Below are positions 8,133 to 17,900 of a stretch of DNA of 64,000 bases, piece after piece. The translations under genes were made by a program, and so were the position numbers. Each line of letters begins with the position of its first letter. Position 1 is the first letter of the stretch. This stretch comes from Amycolatopsis nalaikhensis (lineage in GTDB: Bacteria > Actinomycetota > Actinomycetes > Mycobacteriales > Pseudonocardiaceae): NCBI RefSeq assembly GCF_030264295.1, contig NZ_CP127173.1, positions 6,579,501 through 6,643,500 on the forward strand. The letters run 5' to 3'. The notes under the pieces were generated by a model. That model was not told the DNA's origin. It did no database searches and was given only the letters and a program-made list of their open reading frames with translations.

Positions 8133-8558
8133 ATGCACCCGGGGTCCGACAAAATCTCCGACGGAACCATCGACTCGCTCGCCTGGATCCACGTCCGCGA
8201 CCGGCGCCTGCTCTCCGTCCGCACCGCCGGCAAGGCGAAGTTCTACCTGCCCGGCGGCAAGCGCGAGCCCGGCGAAGGCGACGTCGGCGGCCTGTGCCGG
8301 GAGATCCGCGAGGAACTCGGCGTCGAACTCGACCCGCTGAGCTTCCGCTTCTTCGCCGTCCTCGAAGAACAGGCCGACGGGTTCGCCGACGGCAGGCTCG
8401 TCCGCATGACCTGCTACACCGCCGACCACAGCGGAGAGCCGACGCCGTCACGCGAGATCGCCGAAGCCGCCTGGCTCAGCTTCGCCGAAGCCGACGCCTG
8501 CCCGCCCGCTGGTCAGCGCGTCCTGAAGATGCTCGCCGCCGCCGGTTTGGTCGACTGA
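8133..8558 (+). CDS. Nudix hydrolase
   Basis: 141 residues. A clear Nudix box runs from GGKREPGEGD through REIREELGV (about residues 36-60), with the RE..EE residues that bind Mg2+. The family hydrolyses nucleoside diphosphates linked to another moiety. The rest of the protein (FAVLEEQADGF, then MTCYTADHSGEPTPSREIAE) resembles small MutT-like house-cleaning enzymes, but the substrate cannot be told. It is divergent from the AraC gene, with 9 bases between the start codons. Confidence 0.9.
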   Translation: MHPGSDKISDGTIDSLAWIHVRDRRLLSVRTAGKAKFYLPGGKREPGEGDVGGLCREIREELGVELDPLSFRFFAVLEEQADGFADGRLVRMTCYTADHSGEPTPSREIAEAAWLSFAEADACPPAGQRVLKMLAAAGLVD

Positions 8559-8681
8559 ACAGGGCACCCGTTCGGGTGAAAGTCGGACATCTTGCGAAGG
8601 CCTGCTAACGCGGAGTGAGGTCACGGCGAGATGTAGACGACGCACTCGACAGGAGTGCGCGGGACGAGAGAAGACCTTTCC

Positions 8682-9152
8682 ATGGGTGTTCCCACCGCGA
8701 CCCGGCCGGACCGCGACTGCGCGGGCCGCGCCAAGTCCGCCGGCAGCGTCGTGGTCGTCCTGGGCGTGCTCGCCGCCGCCTTCTTCGTGACGTCGTACGT
8801 CGTGCCGCGCTCCGGGCGCGGGCCCGCCAAGGCGGTGCCGGTCGCCGCGCCGGTCGTCCCGGCCGCCGTCGCCACCGTCAGCCACTCCGTCGTCTACGAG
8901 CTGCTCGGCGCGCACGGCGCGAGCAACGTCACCTACGCCGGCGCGGGCTCGGAACTGAAGCAGGAGGCCGCGGTGACGACGCCGTGGTCGGCGGCGTTCA
9001 CCCAGGTCGGCCCGGTCGGGCGCACCGAGTTCTACAGCATCGCCGCGCGCAACCCCGGCCCCGGCCCGCTGCGCTGCCGGATCGTCGTCGACGGCGTCGT
9101 CGTCGCCGAAAAGACCATGGCCGAGCCGGGCCTCTTCAGCTGCGCCGTCTGA
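8682..9152 (+). CDS. MmpS-like single-pass membrane protein
   Basis: 156 residues from ATG 8682, preceded by GAGAGAAGACC. One transmembrane helix (SVVVVLGVLAAAFFVTSYVV, about residues 20-40) is followed by a beta-rich exported domain. The sequence VYELLGAHGASNVTYAG and the late CRIVVDGVVVAEKT, with a final Cys, match the mycobacterial MmpS fold. MmpS proteins assist MmpL lipid or siderophore exporters, but no MmpL gene is seen here. An inverted repeat, CGCACTC and GAGTGCG (8641-8659), lies upstream and could be an operator. Confidence 0.7.
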   Translation: MGVPTATRPDRDCAGRAKSAGSVVVVLGVLAAAFFVTSYVVPRSGRGPAKAVPVAAPVVPAAVATVSHSVVYELLGAHGASNVTYAGAGSELKQEAAVTTPWSAAFTQVGPVGRTEFYSIAARNPGPGPLRCRIVVDGVVVAEKTMAEPGLFSCAV

Positions 9153-9174
9153 GTCCTGCGGCAGGATCGGCGGC

Positions 9175-9921
9175 GTGAACGACGCCGCGATCACCTTCGG
9201 GCCCGCCCTCGTGGCCGTGCTGGTCCTGCTCGCCGTCGCCGGGGCGGCCGTCGTCCGCGTCGGCGAGCTCGGGCGGGGGCGGGACGTGCTGATCGCCGCC
9301 GTCCGGGCCGTCGCCCAGCTGGCCCTCGTCTCGCTCGTGATCACCGCCGTCCTGCGGTCCGCCCCGCTCACCGGCCTGTTCGTGCTGCTCATGTTCGGCA
9401 TCGCCGCGGTGACATCGGCGCGCCGCGTCGGCACCTGGGCGAACCTGCCCTGGACGGCCCTGTCCATCGCCGCCGGGGTCGCGCCCGTGTTGGCCCTGGT
9501 CCTCGGCGCCGGGGTGGTGCCGCTGAAAACGATCGCCGTCGTGCCGATCGCGGGCATCGTGATCGGCGGAGCGATGACGGCGACGTCCCAGGCCGCGCGC
9601 CGCGCCCTCGACGAGCTCAAGTCCCGCCACGGCGAGTACGAAGCCGCGCTCGCGCTCGGCTTCCTGCCGCGGCCCGCCGCGCTGGAGATCTGCCGCCCGT
9701 CGGCCGGGCACGCGCTGATCCCGGCGCTCGACCAGACCCGCACGGTCGGCTTGGTGACGCTCCCCGGCGCCTACGTCGGCGTGCTGCTCGGCGGAGCGGG
9801 GCCGATCGAAGCGGGCTTGACGCAGGTGCTCGTGTTGATCGGGCTGCTCGCCGCGGAGGCCCTCTCGATCCTGGTGGCCGTGCAGTTCGTCGCGGCCGGG
9901 AAGCTCAGCCGAGCGGCGTAG
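9175..9921 (+). CDS. FetB/YbbM-family ABC transporter permease (UPF0014)
   Basis: 248 residues, GTG start, about seven hydrophobic helices. The family signature is clear: AVRAVAQLALVSLVI near the N-terminus, VVPIAGIVIGGAMTATSQA in the middle, and TVGLVTLPGAYVGVLLGGA near the C-terminus. In E. coli, FetAB exports iron and helps resist oxidative stress. The ATP-binding partner FetA is not adjacent, so it must be elsewhere. The 3' end overlaps the convergent phosphatase gene by 17 bases. Confidence 0.85.
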   Translation: MNDAAITFGPALVAVLVLLAVAGAAVVRVGELGRGRDVLIAAVRAVAQLALVSLVITAVLRSAPLTGLFVLLMFGIAAVTSARRVGTWANLPWTALSIAAGVAPVLALVLGAGVVPLKTIAVVPIAGIVIGGAMTATSQAARRALDELKSRHGEYEAALALGFLPRPAALEICRPSAGHALIPALDQTRTVGLVTLPGAYVGVLLGGAGPIEAGLTQVLVLIGLLAAEALSILVAVQFVAAGKLSRAA

Positions 9922-10591
9922 CCAGGTGGCTGGTGTCGTTGAAGCGCCGGACGATCCAGGTGTCGCCGTGCAGCACGAGGTGCGAGATCGACCCGTTGTC
10001 GGCGCCGAGGAACGCGAACCGCTCCACCGAGCGGCTGGCCTGCGCGAACACCTCGCCGATCACGCCGCCGTGGGTGAACACCGCGACGCGCTGGTCGGGG
10101 TGCGCCTCGGCGATCCGGGTGAGCGCGCCGCGCAGCCGGGCGCCGAAGTGCTCGTCGGACTCCGCACCCGGGATGACGTCCCAGCGCTGCTCGGTCCACA
10201 GCCGTTCGACGATCGGGTGGCCTTCGGTGGTGTACTTCCGGAAGAGGCCGTTCTCCCAGTCGCCGAGGTGGATCTCGCGCAGGTCCGGCTCGACGACGGG
10301 CGTCAGCCCGAGCTTCTCGGCCAGCGGCGCGGCGGTCTGGACCGTGCGGCGCAGCGTCGTCACGTAGATCGCGTCGATCCGCTCCCCGGCCAGCCGGACG
10401 CCGACGCGCTGGGCGTGGTCGCGGCCCTCCGGCGCCAGGTCCGGGTCGGCTTGGCCGTCGACGAGGTCGAACGGCTGGCTCGCTCGCGCAGGGGCGGATT
10501 CGCCGTGCCGCACCAGGAAGATCTCCGTGGATCCCGGCGGTGGGCTGAAGCGGTGCTGGCGGTACTCGATCTCCTGCTCGGGCGTGCTCAT
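9905..10591 (-). CDS. Histidine phosphatase (phosphoglycerate mutase-like)
   Basis: 228 residues. The catalytic RHG motif is FLVRHGES at about residues 26-33, followed by LRRTVQTAAPLAEKLG, the acid EIHLGDWENG, and the second His in VAVFTHGGVIGEV near residue 173. Such enzymes act through a phosphohistidine; whether this is a mutase or a phosphatase of a small molecule cannot be told. Only 10 bases separate it from the antiporter gene upstream on the same strand, so the two are probably co-transcribed. Confidence 0.85.
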   Translation of the reverse strand: MSTPEQEIEYRQHRFSPPPGSTEIFLVRHGESAPARASQPFDLVDGQADPDLAPEGRDHAQRVGVRLAGERIDAIYVTTLRRTVQTAAPLAEKLGLTPVVEPDLREIHLGDWENGLFRKYTTEGHPIVERLWTEQRWDVIPGAESDEHFGARLRGALTRIAEAHPDQRVAVFTHGGVIGEVFAQASRSVERFAFLGADNGSISHLVLHGDTWIVRRFNDTSHLATPLG

Positions 10592-10601
10592 GGCCCCGAG
10601 G

Positions 10602-12485
10602 TTAGCCGAGTTGCTTGTCCACGAAACACCATCGCCACGTCTCGCCCGGCTCGAAGCTCCGCATCACCGGGTGGCGCGACTCGTGGAAGTGCTGGGTGGC
10701 GTGACGGCGCGGCGAGGAGTCGCAGCAGGCGACGTTGCCGCACTTGAGGCACTTCCGCAGGTGCACCCACGTCGTCCCTTCTTCGAGGCACGCCTCGCAG
10801 CTGTCGGCCGAGCTCGGCTCCTTTTCGATCCACTCGTGGGCCAGGTGCTTGCACGACCCCGCCGTCGCCGCCGGGGTGCGCAGCTCGCGGCCCTCGACCT
10901 CGGGTTCCTCCTCGTCGCGGTCGAGCATCGACTCCTCGATGTCGAGCCGCTCCAGGACCTTGCGCAGGACGTCGTCGTCGGCGCTGCCGCTGTCGCGGGC
11001 CTTGAGGAACTGGCGGCGCTCGACGTCGAGCAGCTCGAGGCGCAGGCGGCGGTAGGCGTCGCTCGGCGTCTCGGCCAGCGCGCTCTGGCGGCCGAGTTGC
11101 TCCCACGCCGAGTCGGCGCGGTGCTGCAGCCGGTCGCGCAGGCGCTGGATGATCTCCGGCGGGTCGTCGTCCGTCCGGATCTCTTCGAGCCTGGCCAGCG
11201 CCGCGCGGGTCATGTCGTGCAGGACTGCCGCCTCCTGCAGGGCGTCTTCCGCCGGGTCCGGCCGGGGCAGCCGCAGCCGCCGGATGAGCGTCGGCAGCGT
11301 CATGCCCTGCAGCGCGAGGGTGCCGGCCACGACGACGAACGCGGCGAGCACCAGCACCGCCCGCTGTGGGGTGTCGGCGGGGAGCACGAACGCCGCCGCG
11401 AGCGTCACCACGCCGCGCATGCCCGCCCAGGCGATCACGGCCGAGTAGCGCCACGGCCAGATCTTCGTCTTCATCTTGCCGGGCAGGAAGCGGCGTTCGA
11501 GGCGCTTCACCGTGCCGATCCCGATCAGGTACAGCACGCGGGTGAGGATCGTCGCGCCGAGCACCGCGACGCAGATCCAGGTGAGCATGACCAGCGACAG
11601 GCCGCTTTCGGTGACCTCGGCGATGATCCGCCGCAGCTGCAGGCCGATCAGCAGGAAGACCATGTTCTCCAGCAGGAACTGGATGGTCTGCCAGTTGAGC
11701 CGGGACGCGAGCCGGGTCGAGCCGGAGAGGATCTGCGGTGCCTTGTGCCCGAGGATCAGCCCGGCGATGACGACCGCGAGCACGCCCGAGCCGTGGATGG
11801 CCTCGGCCGGGATGTAGGCGATGAAGGGCACGGCGAACGACAGCGCGGTGTCGAGCACCGGCTCGTTCAGCCGGGCGCGGATGAACGCCGCCACGAACCC
11901 GACGACCAGGCCGACCACGGCGCCGCCGATGGCCGCGCGGAAGAAGTCCGCGCCGACCTGCCACAGGCTGACCGACCCGGCCAGCGCGGCGATGGCCGTG
12001 CGGAGGGCGACCAGCGCGGCGGCGTCGTTGAACAGGCTCTCGCCCTCGAGCAGCCGGATGAGCTTGCGGGGCATCCCGACGCGCCGGGCGACGACGCTGG
12101 CGGCGACCGCGTCCGGCGGCGCGACGACGGCGCCGAGCGCGATGCCGCCGGCCAGCGGCAGGCCGGGGATCACGGCCCAGGCGACCAGGCCGACGCCGAC
12201 CGCGGTGAACACGACCAGCCCGACCGACATGAGCCCGATCGCGCCGCGGTTCTTCCGGAAGTCGACCAGCGACGTCTGGATGGCGGCCGAGTAGAGCAGC
12301 GGGGGCAGCAGCCCGAGCAGGACGACCTCGGGGTCGAGGTGGTATTCGGGCACGCCGGGGACGTACGACGCACCGACGCCGACGACGATCAGGCACAGCG
12401 GGGCGGACCAGTCCAGCCGCCGCGCCACCGCGCTGACGACGAGGACGGTCACGACCAGCGCCACTATCTCTGCCGCGATGTGCAC
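10602..12485 (-). CDS. CPA1-type Na+/H+ antiporter with C-terminal UBP-type zinc finger
   Basis: 627 residues. The first 400 form about 12 membrane helices with CPA1 motifs, including GLLPPLLYSAA, VVAPPDAVAA (ion-binding Asp) and RLLEGESLFNDAAAL. A cytoplasmic helical region (about 420-530) follows. Residues from about 535 to the end form a ubiquitin-protease-type (ZnF-UBP) finger: SCKHLAHEW, CEACLEEGTTW, LRKCLKCGNVACCD, then HATQHFHESRHPVM and FEPGETWRWCF. Antiporter plus ZnF-UBP fusions are known in Actinobacteria, but the role of the finger in a ubiquitin-free cell is not clear. The antiporter should exchange Na+ or K+ for protons. Confidence 0.9.
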   Translation of the reverse strand: MHIAAEIVALVVTVLVVSAVARRLDWSAPLCLIVVGVGASYVPGVPEYHLDPEVVLLGLLPPLLYSAAIQTSLVDFRKNRGAIGLMSVGLVVFTAVGVGLVAWAVIPGLPLAGGIALGAVVAPPDAVAASVVARRVGMPRKLIRLLEGESLFNDAAALVALRTAIAALAGSVSLWQVGADFFRAAIGGAVVGLVVGFVAAFIRARLNEPVLDTALSFAVPFIAYIPAEAIHGSGVLAVVIAGLILGHKAPQILSGSTRLASRLNWQTIQFLLENMVFLLIGLQLRRIIAEVTESGLSLVMLTWICVAVLGATILTRVLYLIGIGTVKRLERRFLPGKMKTKIWPWRYSAVIAWAGMRGVVTLAAAFVLPADTPQRAVLVLAAFVVVAGTLALQGMTLPTLIRRLRLPRPDPAEDALQEAAVLHDMTRAALARLEEIRTDDDPPEIIQRLRDRLQHRADSAWEQLGRQSALAETPSDAYRRLRLELLDVERRQFLKARDSGSADDDVLRKVLERLDIEESMLDRDEEEPEVEGRELRTPAATAGSCKHLAHEWIEKEPSSADSCEACLEEGTTWVHLRKCLKCGNVACCDSSPRRHATQHFHESRHPVMRSFEPGETWRWCFVDKQLG

Positions 12486-12571
12486 GGGGTAATCATCACC
12501 CGCGAGCCGCGGCGGGCGTCACCGGGCCGGGCTCGACGACCGGCCGCGCGTCCCGCGCCTAGGCTGGGTGC

Positions 12572-13960
12572 GTGACGACGGTGGAGATCGCGGCCGGCGC
12601 CCTGCGCGGCTCCGACCAGGACGGGGTCCGGACGTTCCTCGGCGTGCCGTACGCCGAACCCCCGGTGGGGGAGCTGCGGTTCCGCGCTCCTCGGCCGGTG
12701 CGCCCGTGGTCCGGCCTCCGCGACGCGACCGAGTGGGCCCCGCGCGCGCCGCAGCCCGAGCTGACCGGGCGCGGCTTCACCGGCGACGAGGACTGCCTCT
12801 ACCTCAACGTCTACGCGCCCGCGGCACCCGGCTCGTACCCGGTGCTGGTGTGGATCCACGGCGGCGGCGGGGTGATGGGCGCACCGCACCAGTTCGACGC
12901 GTCCGCGTACGCCCGGCGGGGCGTCGTCGTCGTGACCGTCGCCTACCGGCTCGGTGTGCTCGGCATGCTGCACCTGCCCGGCGTCGCCGACTCGAACCTG
13001 TCGCTGCGCGACCAGGTCGCCGCGCTGGAGTGGGTGCGCGACAACGTCGCCGCGTTCGGTGGCGATCCGGGGCGGGTGACGCTCGCCGGGCAGTCCAACG
13101 GCGGCCGCACGGTCGGGACGCTGCTGGCCGTGCCCGCCACCCGCGGCCTGGTCCACCAGGCGATCGTGCAGAGCGGCACCGGCGTCGGCTCGGTCGTGCA
13201 CACCCCGGCCGAAGCGGCCGACGTCGCTTCGCGGGTCCTCGCCGAGCTGGACGTCGCCCCGGAGGACCTCGCCACGCTCCCGGTGACGCGCATTCTCGAG
13301 GCGCAGCAACGGGTTTCGGCGGTCTCGGGCACCAAGGTGACCTACCGCGTCGTCGTCGGCGACGAGGTGTTGCCGGAGCGCCCGGCGGACGCCGTCCGCG
13401 CGGTCCCGCTGCTGATCGGCACGACGGCCGACGAGGAGGACCTCTTCAGCTGGCTGCAGTCGGGTGGCGCGAAGCTCCTCGGCGTCGGCTCGACGGTGTT
13501 GACGGAGGAGGAGGTCGAGAAGGCCGTCGCGGCCTACGCCGCCCTCCTGCCGGACTGGCCGGAGGACCAGGTCCGCAACCGCGCGCTGACCGCGGCCGAC
13601 TGGTGGATCCCGGCGATCCGCTTCGCCGAGGCCCAGCCGGACGCCTGGATGTACCGGCTCGACTGGCGGATCGCCCCGCGCGGCCGCGGCCTGGGCGCGG
13701 CGCACGGGCTCGACCTGCCGCTGGTGTTCGACGACATCCGCAACCGCAACTGGCGGTTCCTCTTCGCCGGGCGGACGTTCCCGGCCGAGCGGATGCAGGC
13801 GGTGGCGACGGAGATGTTCGGCGCGTGGGTCCGGTTCATCACGACGGGCGACCCGGGCTGGCCGCGCTACACGGCGGCGGACCGGGTCACGCGCATCTTC
13901 GACGACGTCTCCACGACGGTCACCGACCCGGACCGCGAGCAGCGCCTCCTCTGGGACTGA
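12572..13960 (+). CDS. Type B carboxylesterase/lipase
   Basis: 462 residues, GTG start. It begins with the family motif FLGVPYAEPPVGELRF, then has EDCLYLNVYAP and the oxyanion hole HGGGG. The nucleophile elbow is GQSNGG (Ser near residue 179), the acid probably in TTADEEDLF, and the His in GAAHGLDLPLVF. No signal peptide, so cytoplasmic. Relatives hydrolyse carboxylic esters, including p-nitrobenzyl esters. It is divergent from the antiporter gene with 86 bases between starts. Confidence 0.9.
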   Translation: MTTVEIAAGALRGSDQDGVRTFLGVPYAEPPVGELRFRAPRPVRPWSGLRDATEWAPRAPQPELTGRGFTGDEDCLYLNVYAPAAPGSYPVLVWIHGGGGVMGAPHQFDASAYARRGVVVVTVAYRLGVLGMLHLPGVADSNLSLRDQVAALEWVRDNVAAFGGDPGRVTLAGQSNGGRTVGTLLAVPATRGLVHQAIVQSGTGVGSVVHTPAEAADVASRVLAELDVAPEDLATLPVTRILEAQQRVSAVSGTKVTYRVVVGDEVLPERPADAVRAVPLLIGTTADEEDLFSWLQSGGAKLLGVGSTVLTEEEVEKAVAAYAALLPDWPEDQVRNRALTAADWWIPAIRFAEAQPDAWMYRLDWRIAPRGRGLGAAHGLDLPLVFDDIRNRNWRFLFAGRTFPAERMQAVATEMFGAWVRFITTGDPGWPRYTAADRVTRIFDDVSTTVTDPDREQRLLWD

Positions 13961-14059
13961 GCCGAGGGCGGCGCGAACCACCGGACGGTGTAGCAGAAGG
14001 TGCGGTAGCTGCGACCTAGTAGCCGTCCTCGATGCCCACGCGAGACCGGAGGCGGCTGA

Positions 14060-14839
14060 ATGAGCTCAGGGCCAAGCGACTCGTCGCGTCTGACAAGACA
14101 GCGGCAGCTCACGCGTCGTCGGCGGCGGCCTGCCCAACCTGGAGGTGGCAACGGGTCGGATCAGTCATCCGCCGAACGGCGTCGCGGCGTGGTTGCCATC
14201 CAACGGGCCCTGCAACAACGCGTTGAAGGCCACCTCAAAGGTGATCCTGAGGCCGCGGGCATCGCAGCGCCCCTCTCGCACGGCGGCGTTCCGGTCCAGC
14301 TCCCGATCCCCGTCCGGATCTGGCTCGAAGACGAGTCGGGCAGTGCCGGGGTTCAGGAAGCCGTCAAGAACTTGCTGGACGCGCATGGGTTCGCGGTGGT
14401 TCGCGCGTTTCCGGCGCAACAGGGATCTTGGCGTCGTTCCCTCGTCTTCCGGCTGCGCCGGGCCGGTTCGTCGGAAGAAATGCGTCGACGTCTCGAGAAG
14501 ATCGAGCGCGGGGTCGAGCTCCAGCTCCTCACCAAGAACCAGGCGCAGGTGGACCAAGCTCAGGGCGACGCGGTCGCGAAGCTGCTCGTCGCCCTTCAGG
14601 CCTCATCGACGGCCTTGGTCCAGATCGGGTCAGTGCTGATCGTCAAGATCGACGGTGTTCCGCTCGTGCGCAACCTGACCCAGGCGGAGATCGCCATGCT
14701 CGACCGCGATCCGTCGTTGCTCGACAACCCCCGGTCTGTTCTGAACGCACTCAGCGACGCCGCTGCGGCACTGCCGGAAACCGAAGCAGGACAGCTGGCC
14801 CAGCTGAAGACTCGGGACAATCGACCGGAAGGCGGCTGA
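14060..14839 (+). CDS. Hypothetical protein, unknown family
   Basis: 259 residues from ATG 14060, with GGAGG eight bases upstream deciding the start. The first 50 residues are very basic and Ser/Arg-rich, probably disordered. A core follows with PIPVRIWLEDE and EAVKNLLDAHGFAVVRAFPA, then a helical, possibly coiled region (SSEEMRRRLEKIERGVELQL and DQAQGDAVAKLLVALQAS). No motif gives a function. No signal peptide or membrane helix. Codon use looks slightly less GC-rich than that of neighbours, which might mean later acquisition. It ends 21 bases before the perfect hairpin at 14861-14909. Confidence 0.65.
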   Translation: MSSGPSDSSRLTRQRQLTRRRRRPAQPGGGNGSDQSSAERRRGVVAIQRALQQRVEGHLKGDPEAAGIAAPLSHGGVPVQLPIPVRIWLEDESGSAGVQEAVKNLLDAHGFAVVRAFPAQQGSWRRSLVFRLRRAGSSEEMRRRLEKIERGVELQLLTKNQAQVDQAQGDAVAKLLVALQASSTALVQIGSVLIVKIDGVPLVRNLTQAEIAMLDRDPSLLDNPRSVLNALSDAAAALPETEAGQLAQLKTRDNRPEGG

Positions 14840-14860
14840 TCACCGGATCTCCCGCAACGC

Positions 14861-14909
14861 CGTGAAGGCCACCTTGAGGAAATTCAACCTCCTCAAGGTG
14901 GCCTTCACG
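14861..14909. terminator. Perfect 20-bp hairpin between convergent genes
   Basis: Arms 14861-14880 and 14890-14909 are exact reverse complements (20 bp, starting CGTGAAGGCC), with a 9-base loop. No T-tract follows on either strand. Its place between a plus-strand stop (14839) and the minus-strand csxA stop (14918) fits a bidirectional terminator. The core AAGGCCACCTT resembles the AAGGCCACATT unit of the repeat at 7563-7659, so it may belong to the same repeat family. Confidence 0.75.
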
Positions 14910-14917
14910 AACTTGAA

Positions 14918-17900
14918 CTACACCGTGATCTTGTCCAGGTTCGGGCCGCCGTTGGCGGTCGTCGCCGTCGCCTTGATCTTGTTCGTGCCCGCCGTCAGGG
15001 TCACCGGGACCGTGACCGTCTGCCACGTGTCCCAGTTGCCCGTCCCGCCGAACGCCACGCCCGACGCCACCTTCACGCCGTTGACCGCGATGTCCATCGG
15101 CCGGTTCGTCGTGGTGCCGTTGGCGAACCGGAGCACGACGTTCGCGGGGCCCGCCGCGGCCGCCGTCACCGAGAACTCCACCGCGCTGCCCGTCACGTTG
15201 TCGTAGTTGACGAACCCGGTGCCGGTGAACCCGAGGTGGTTGGACTCCGCCGCGCCGTTGGTGATCGTGGCGTCCTCGGCCTGGTAGTCCGCCGGGGTGC
15301 CGGGGGTCACCGTGCCGTCCGCCGGGATCGTCTTCGTCCCGGTGTTCCAGCCCGCGATCCGCACGGACGGCTTGGCGCCCTTGAGGTCCGCGGTCCGGTA
15401 CGTCGCCGTCAGCGTGGTCGATTCGCCCGGCCACAGGCTGACCTGGTTGTCGGTCCACCGCACCGGCAGCACCGGCGCGCCCGCCGGGTCGACCACGTGC
15501 GCGTCGACGAAGAACGCCGGCACCTTGCCGGAGGAGTTGTTCTTCAGGGTGACCTTGGTCGTCGTGGTGCCGTCGGCGTTCGTCGTCGTCGACGCGGTCG
15601 GGTCCACCGCGACCTGGGCCAGGCCGTTCAGCCCGGACAGGTCCGCGTACGACGTCGTCGGCGTGTAGTACCAGTCGCTGTTGTTCCAGTCGAGCGCGTC
15701 GGCCTTGGTGGACAGCCAGTATACGTTGCGGCTGACCTCCTTGCCCGAGGCGTCCGTCAGGACCAGCTTCGCCAGGTACGTCGGCGAAAGCCCGCTCACC
15801 GAGCCGATGGTCAGCGCCGTCGTCTTCGCGCCGTCGCCGCCCACCGAAACGGCCTTGGACTGGTCGAACTTCGCCGTCCCGTCCAGGTTGAACAGCTGCA
15901 CGCGGGCGGTCAGGCCCGACGCCGCGTCGTGGTTGTGGTTCACCACCACGACGGACTTCGTGTCGTACGAGTACTGGATGTGCAGCGGCTCGTTCGCCTT
16001 CTTCGCCCCGAAGTACGAACCGTTCTGGTCGAGGTAGGCGTCGAACAGCTGCCAGTGCAGCGACGTCCATCCGCTGTTGAGCATCCAGTAGATGATCCCG
16101 GTGGCCGGGTTCGAGCTGTCGCTGAAGTTGCGCGAGTGCGCCTCGAACTCGGCGCGGACGTTCTCGTACTTTGCCAGCTGCGCCTTCCGCACGTAGTCGG
16201 CGAGGCTCGACGGCGCGCCGTAGCGGCCGGAAAGCGCGTCACCGAACAGCTTCAGGTTGCCGAACGTCGACGACGAGGACCGGTGGTACTGCGCGGCCGA
16301 CGGGTCCTTCCACAGCGTGTCCAGCTCGCCGGCCGACATCATCCGCTTGAGCGTGTCCATCGTCGGGATGTCCGGCCCGGCGCTGGTTTCGGAGTTGAAG
16401 CTCCACGCGCCACCGCCGTCGGAGTGCGCCTTGTCGTACCAGTACACCGGCGGGATCCAGTCGTACGGGCCGTTCATCTTCATGCCCGACGAACCCAGCT
16501 GCGGCGACGACTTCGCCGACGCGGCCGGCACCACCGGGGTGGGCCAGTCCGCGGCGCTGAGCGCGTCGAGGTAGTTCTTCTCGATCGTCGCGTCCGGCGC
16601 GAAGTCGCTGCCGATCAGGAACGAGATGACGCTCGGGTGGTCGCGCAGGCGCTCGGCCTCCGCGGTCATCGACGCCTTCGCGATCGGGTAGTCCGCGGCC
16701 GTCCACGGGTCACCCTTCTCGCTGCCGTTGACCTGGCCCTCCCACTTGTCGCAGCACTCCCAGCCGGGCAGCGTGAGCACGCCCATCCGGTCGGCGAGGT
16801 CGAAGAACTCGTCCGGCTCGATGTGCCCCTCCAGGCGCACGGTGTTGAGCCCGAGGTCCTTGACGTAGGCGAGCTTGTCGGCCGCGAACTGCTCGTTCCA
16901 GCGCAGGAACAGGTCCGGCGAGTAGCCGCCGCCCTTGATCAGCAGCGGACGCCCGTTGATCGTGTACGCGCGGCCGCCGCTCGAGTTCTTGTTCGCGGTG
17001 ACCTGGCGGACGCCGAAGCTCGAGTGCGAGCTGTCCGACGCCGTGCCACCGACGCTCGCGGTCAGGTCGAGGGCGTAGAGCGGCTGCCCGCCCATCCCGG
17101 CGGGCCACCAGATCTGCGGGTTGTCGATCCCGACCACCGGGAAGGTGACGGTCTTCTTCTCCTTGGCGGCCAGGCTCACCGTCTGGCTGATCGCTCGTCC
17201 GGCGACCGTGCCGGAGACCGTCGTCGACACCGCGTTGGCCGAGTCGTTGCGGACGTCGGCCTTCACCGTCAGATCGGCGTGGGTCAGCCCGGTCAGCTTC
17301 GTGACGACGTGGCCGCCGCGCAGCGCCACCGGGCCGCTGCGGCGCACGAGGACGTCGCGGACGATGCCCATGTTCTGGTCCGGCGGGGTCTGCGCCCAGT
17401 CGATCCAGCCCATCGACAGGTCCTTGTCCGGGTCGTTCGGGTAGACCTTGAACGCGACGCTGTTCGTGCCCGCCTTCACCAGGGCGGTGATGTCCAGGTC
17501 GTGCCGCGTGTAGGCGCCGTTGACCTGCGTCTTGTCCGCGACCCGCGTCCCGTTGACCCAGACGTCGGCCTTGGACAGCACGCCGCTGAAGTCCAGGTAG
17601 GTGCGCTGGGAGGTGTCGGCGACCGTGAGGTCGGTGCGGTACCACCACGGGACCTTGAAGTCCGCGGTCGGCACGTTCTTCATGTTCGTCGAGTAGAACG
17701 GGTCGGCGTACTTGCCGTTGGCCAGCAGGCCGGCGTAGACGGTCGAGCGCGGGCCGACCGGGTACCAGCCGGAGGTGTTGTAGCCGGGCTTGGAGACCGC
17801 GGAGTCGTCGCTGACCTGCGCCGACGTCTGGATCAGGAAGCCGGGGACGGCGGTGGCCGGGGCCGCGGCCGCGACCGCCGGGCGCGCCGGCTCCTGCCCG

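Noticed and set aside
8124..8429. N-terminal extension of the AraC protein
   Set aside because: It would overlap the Nudix gene and its Nudix box on the opposite strand; the ATG at 8123 fits the family's start.
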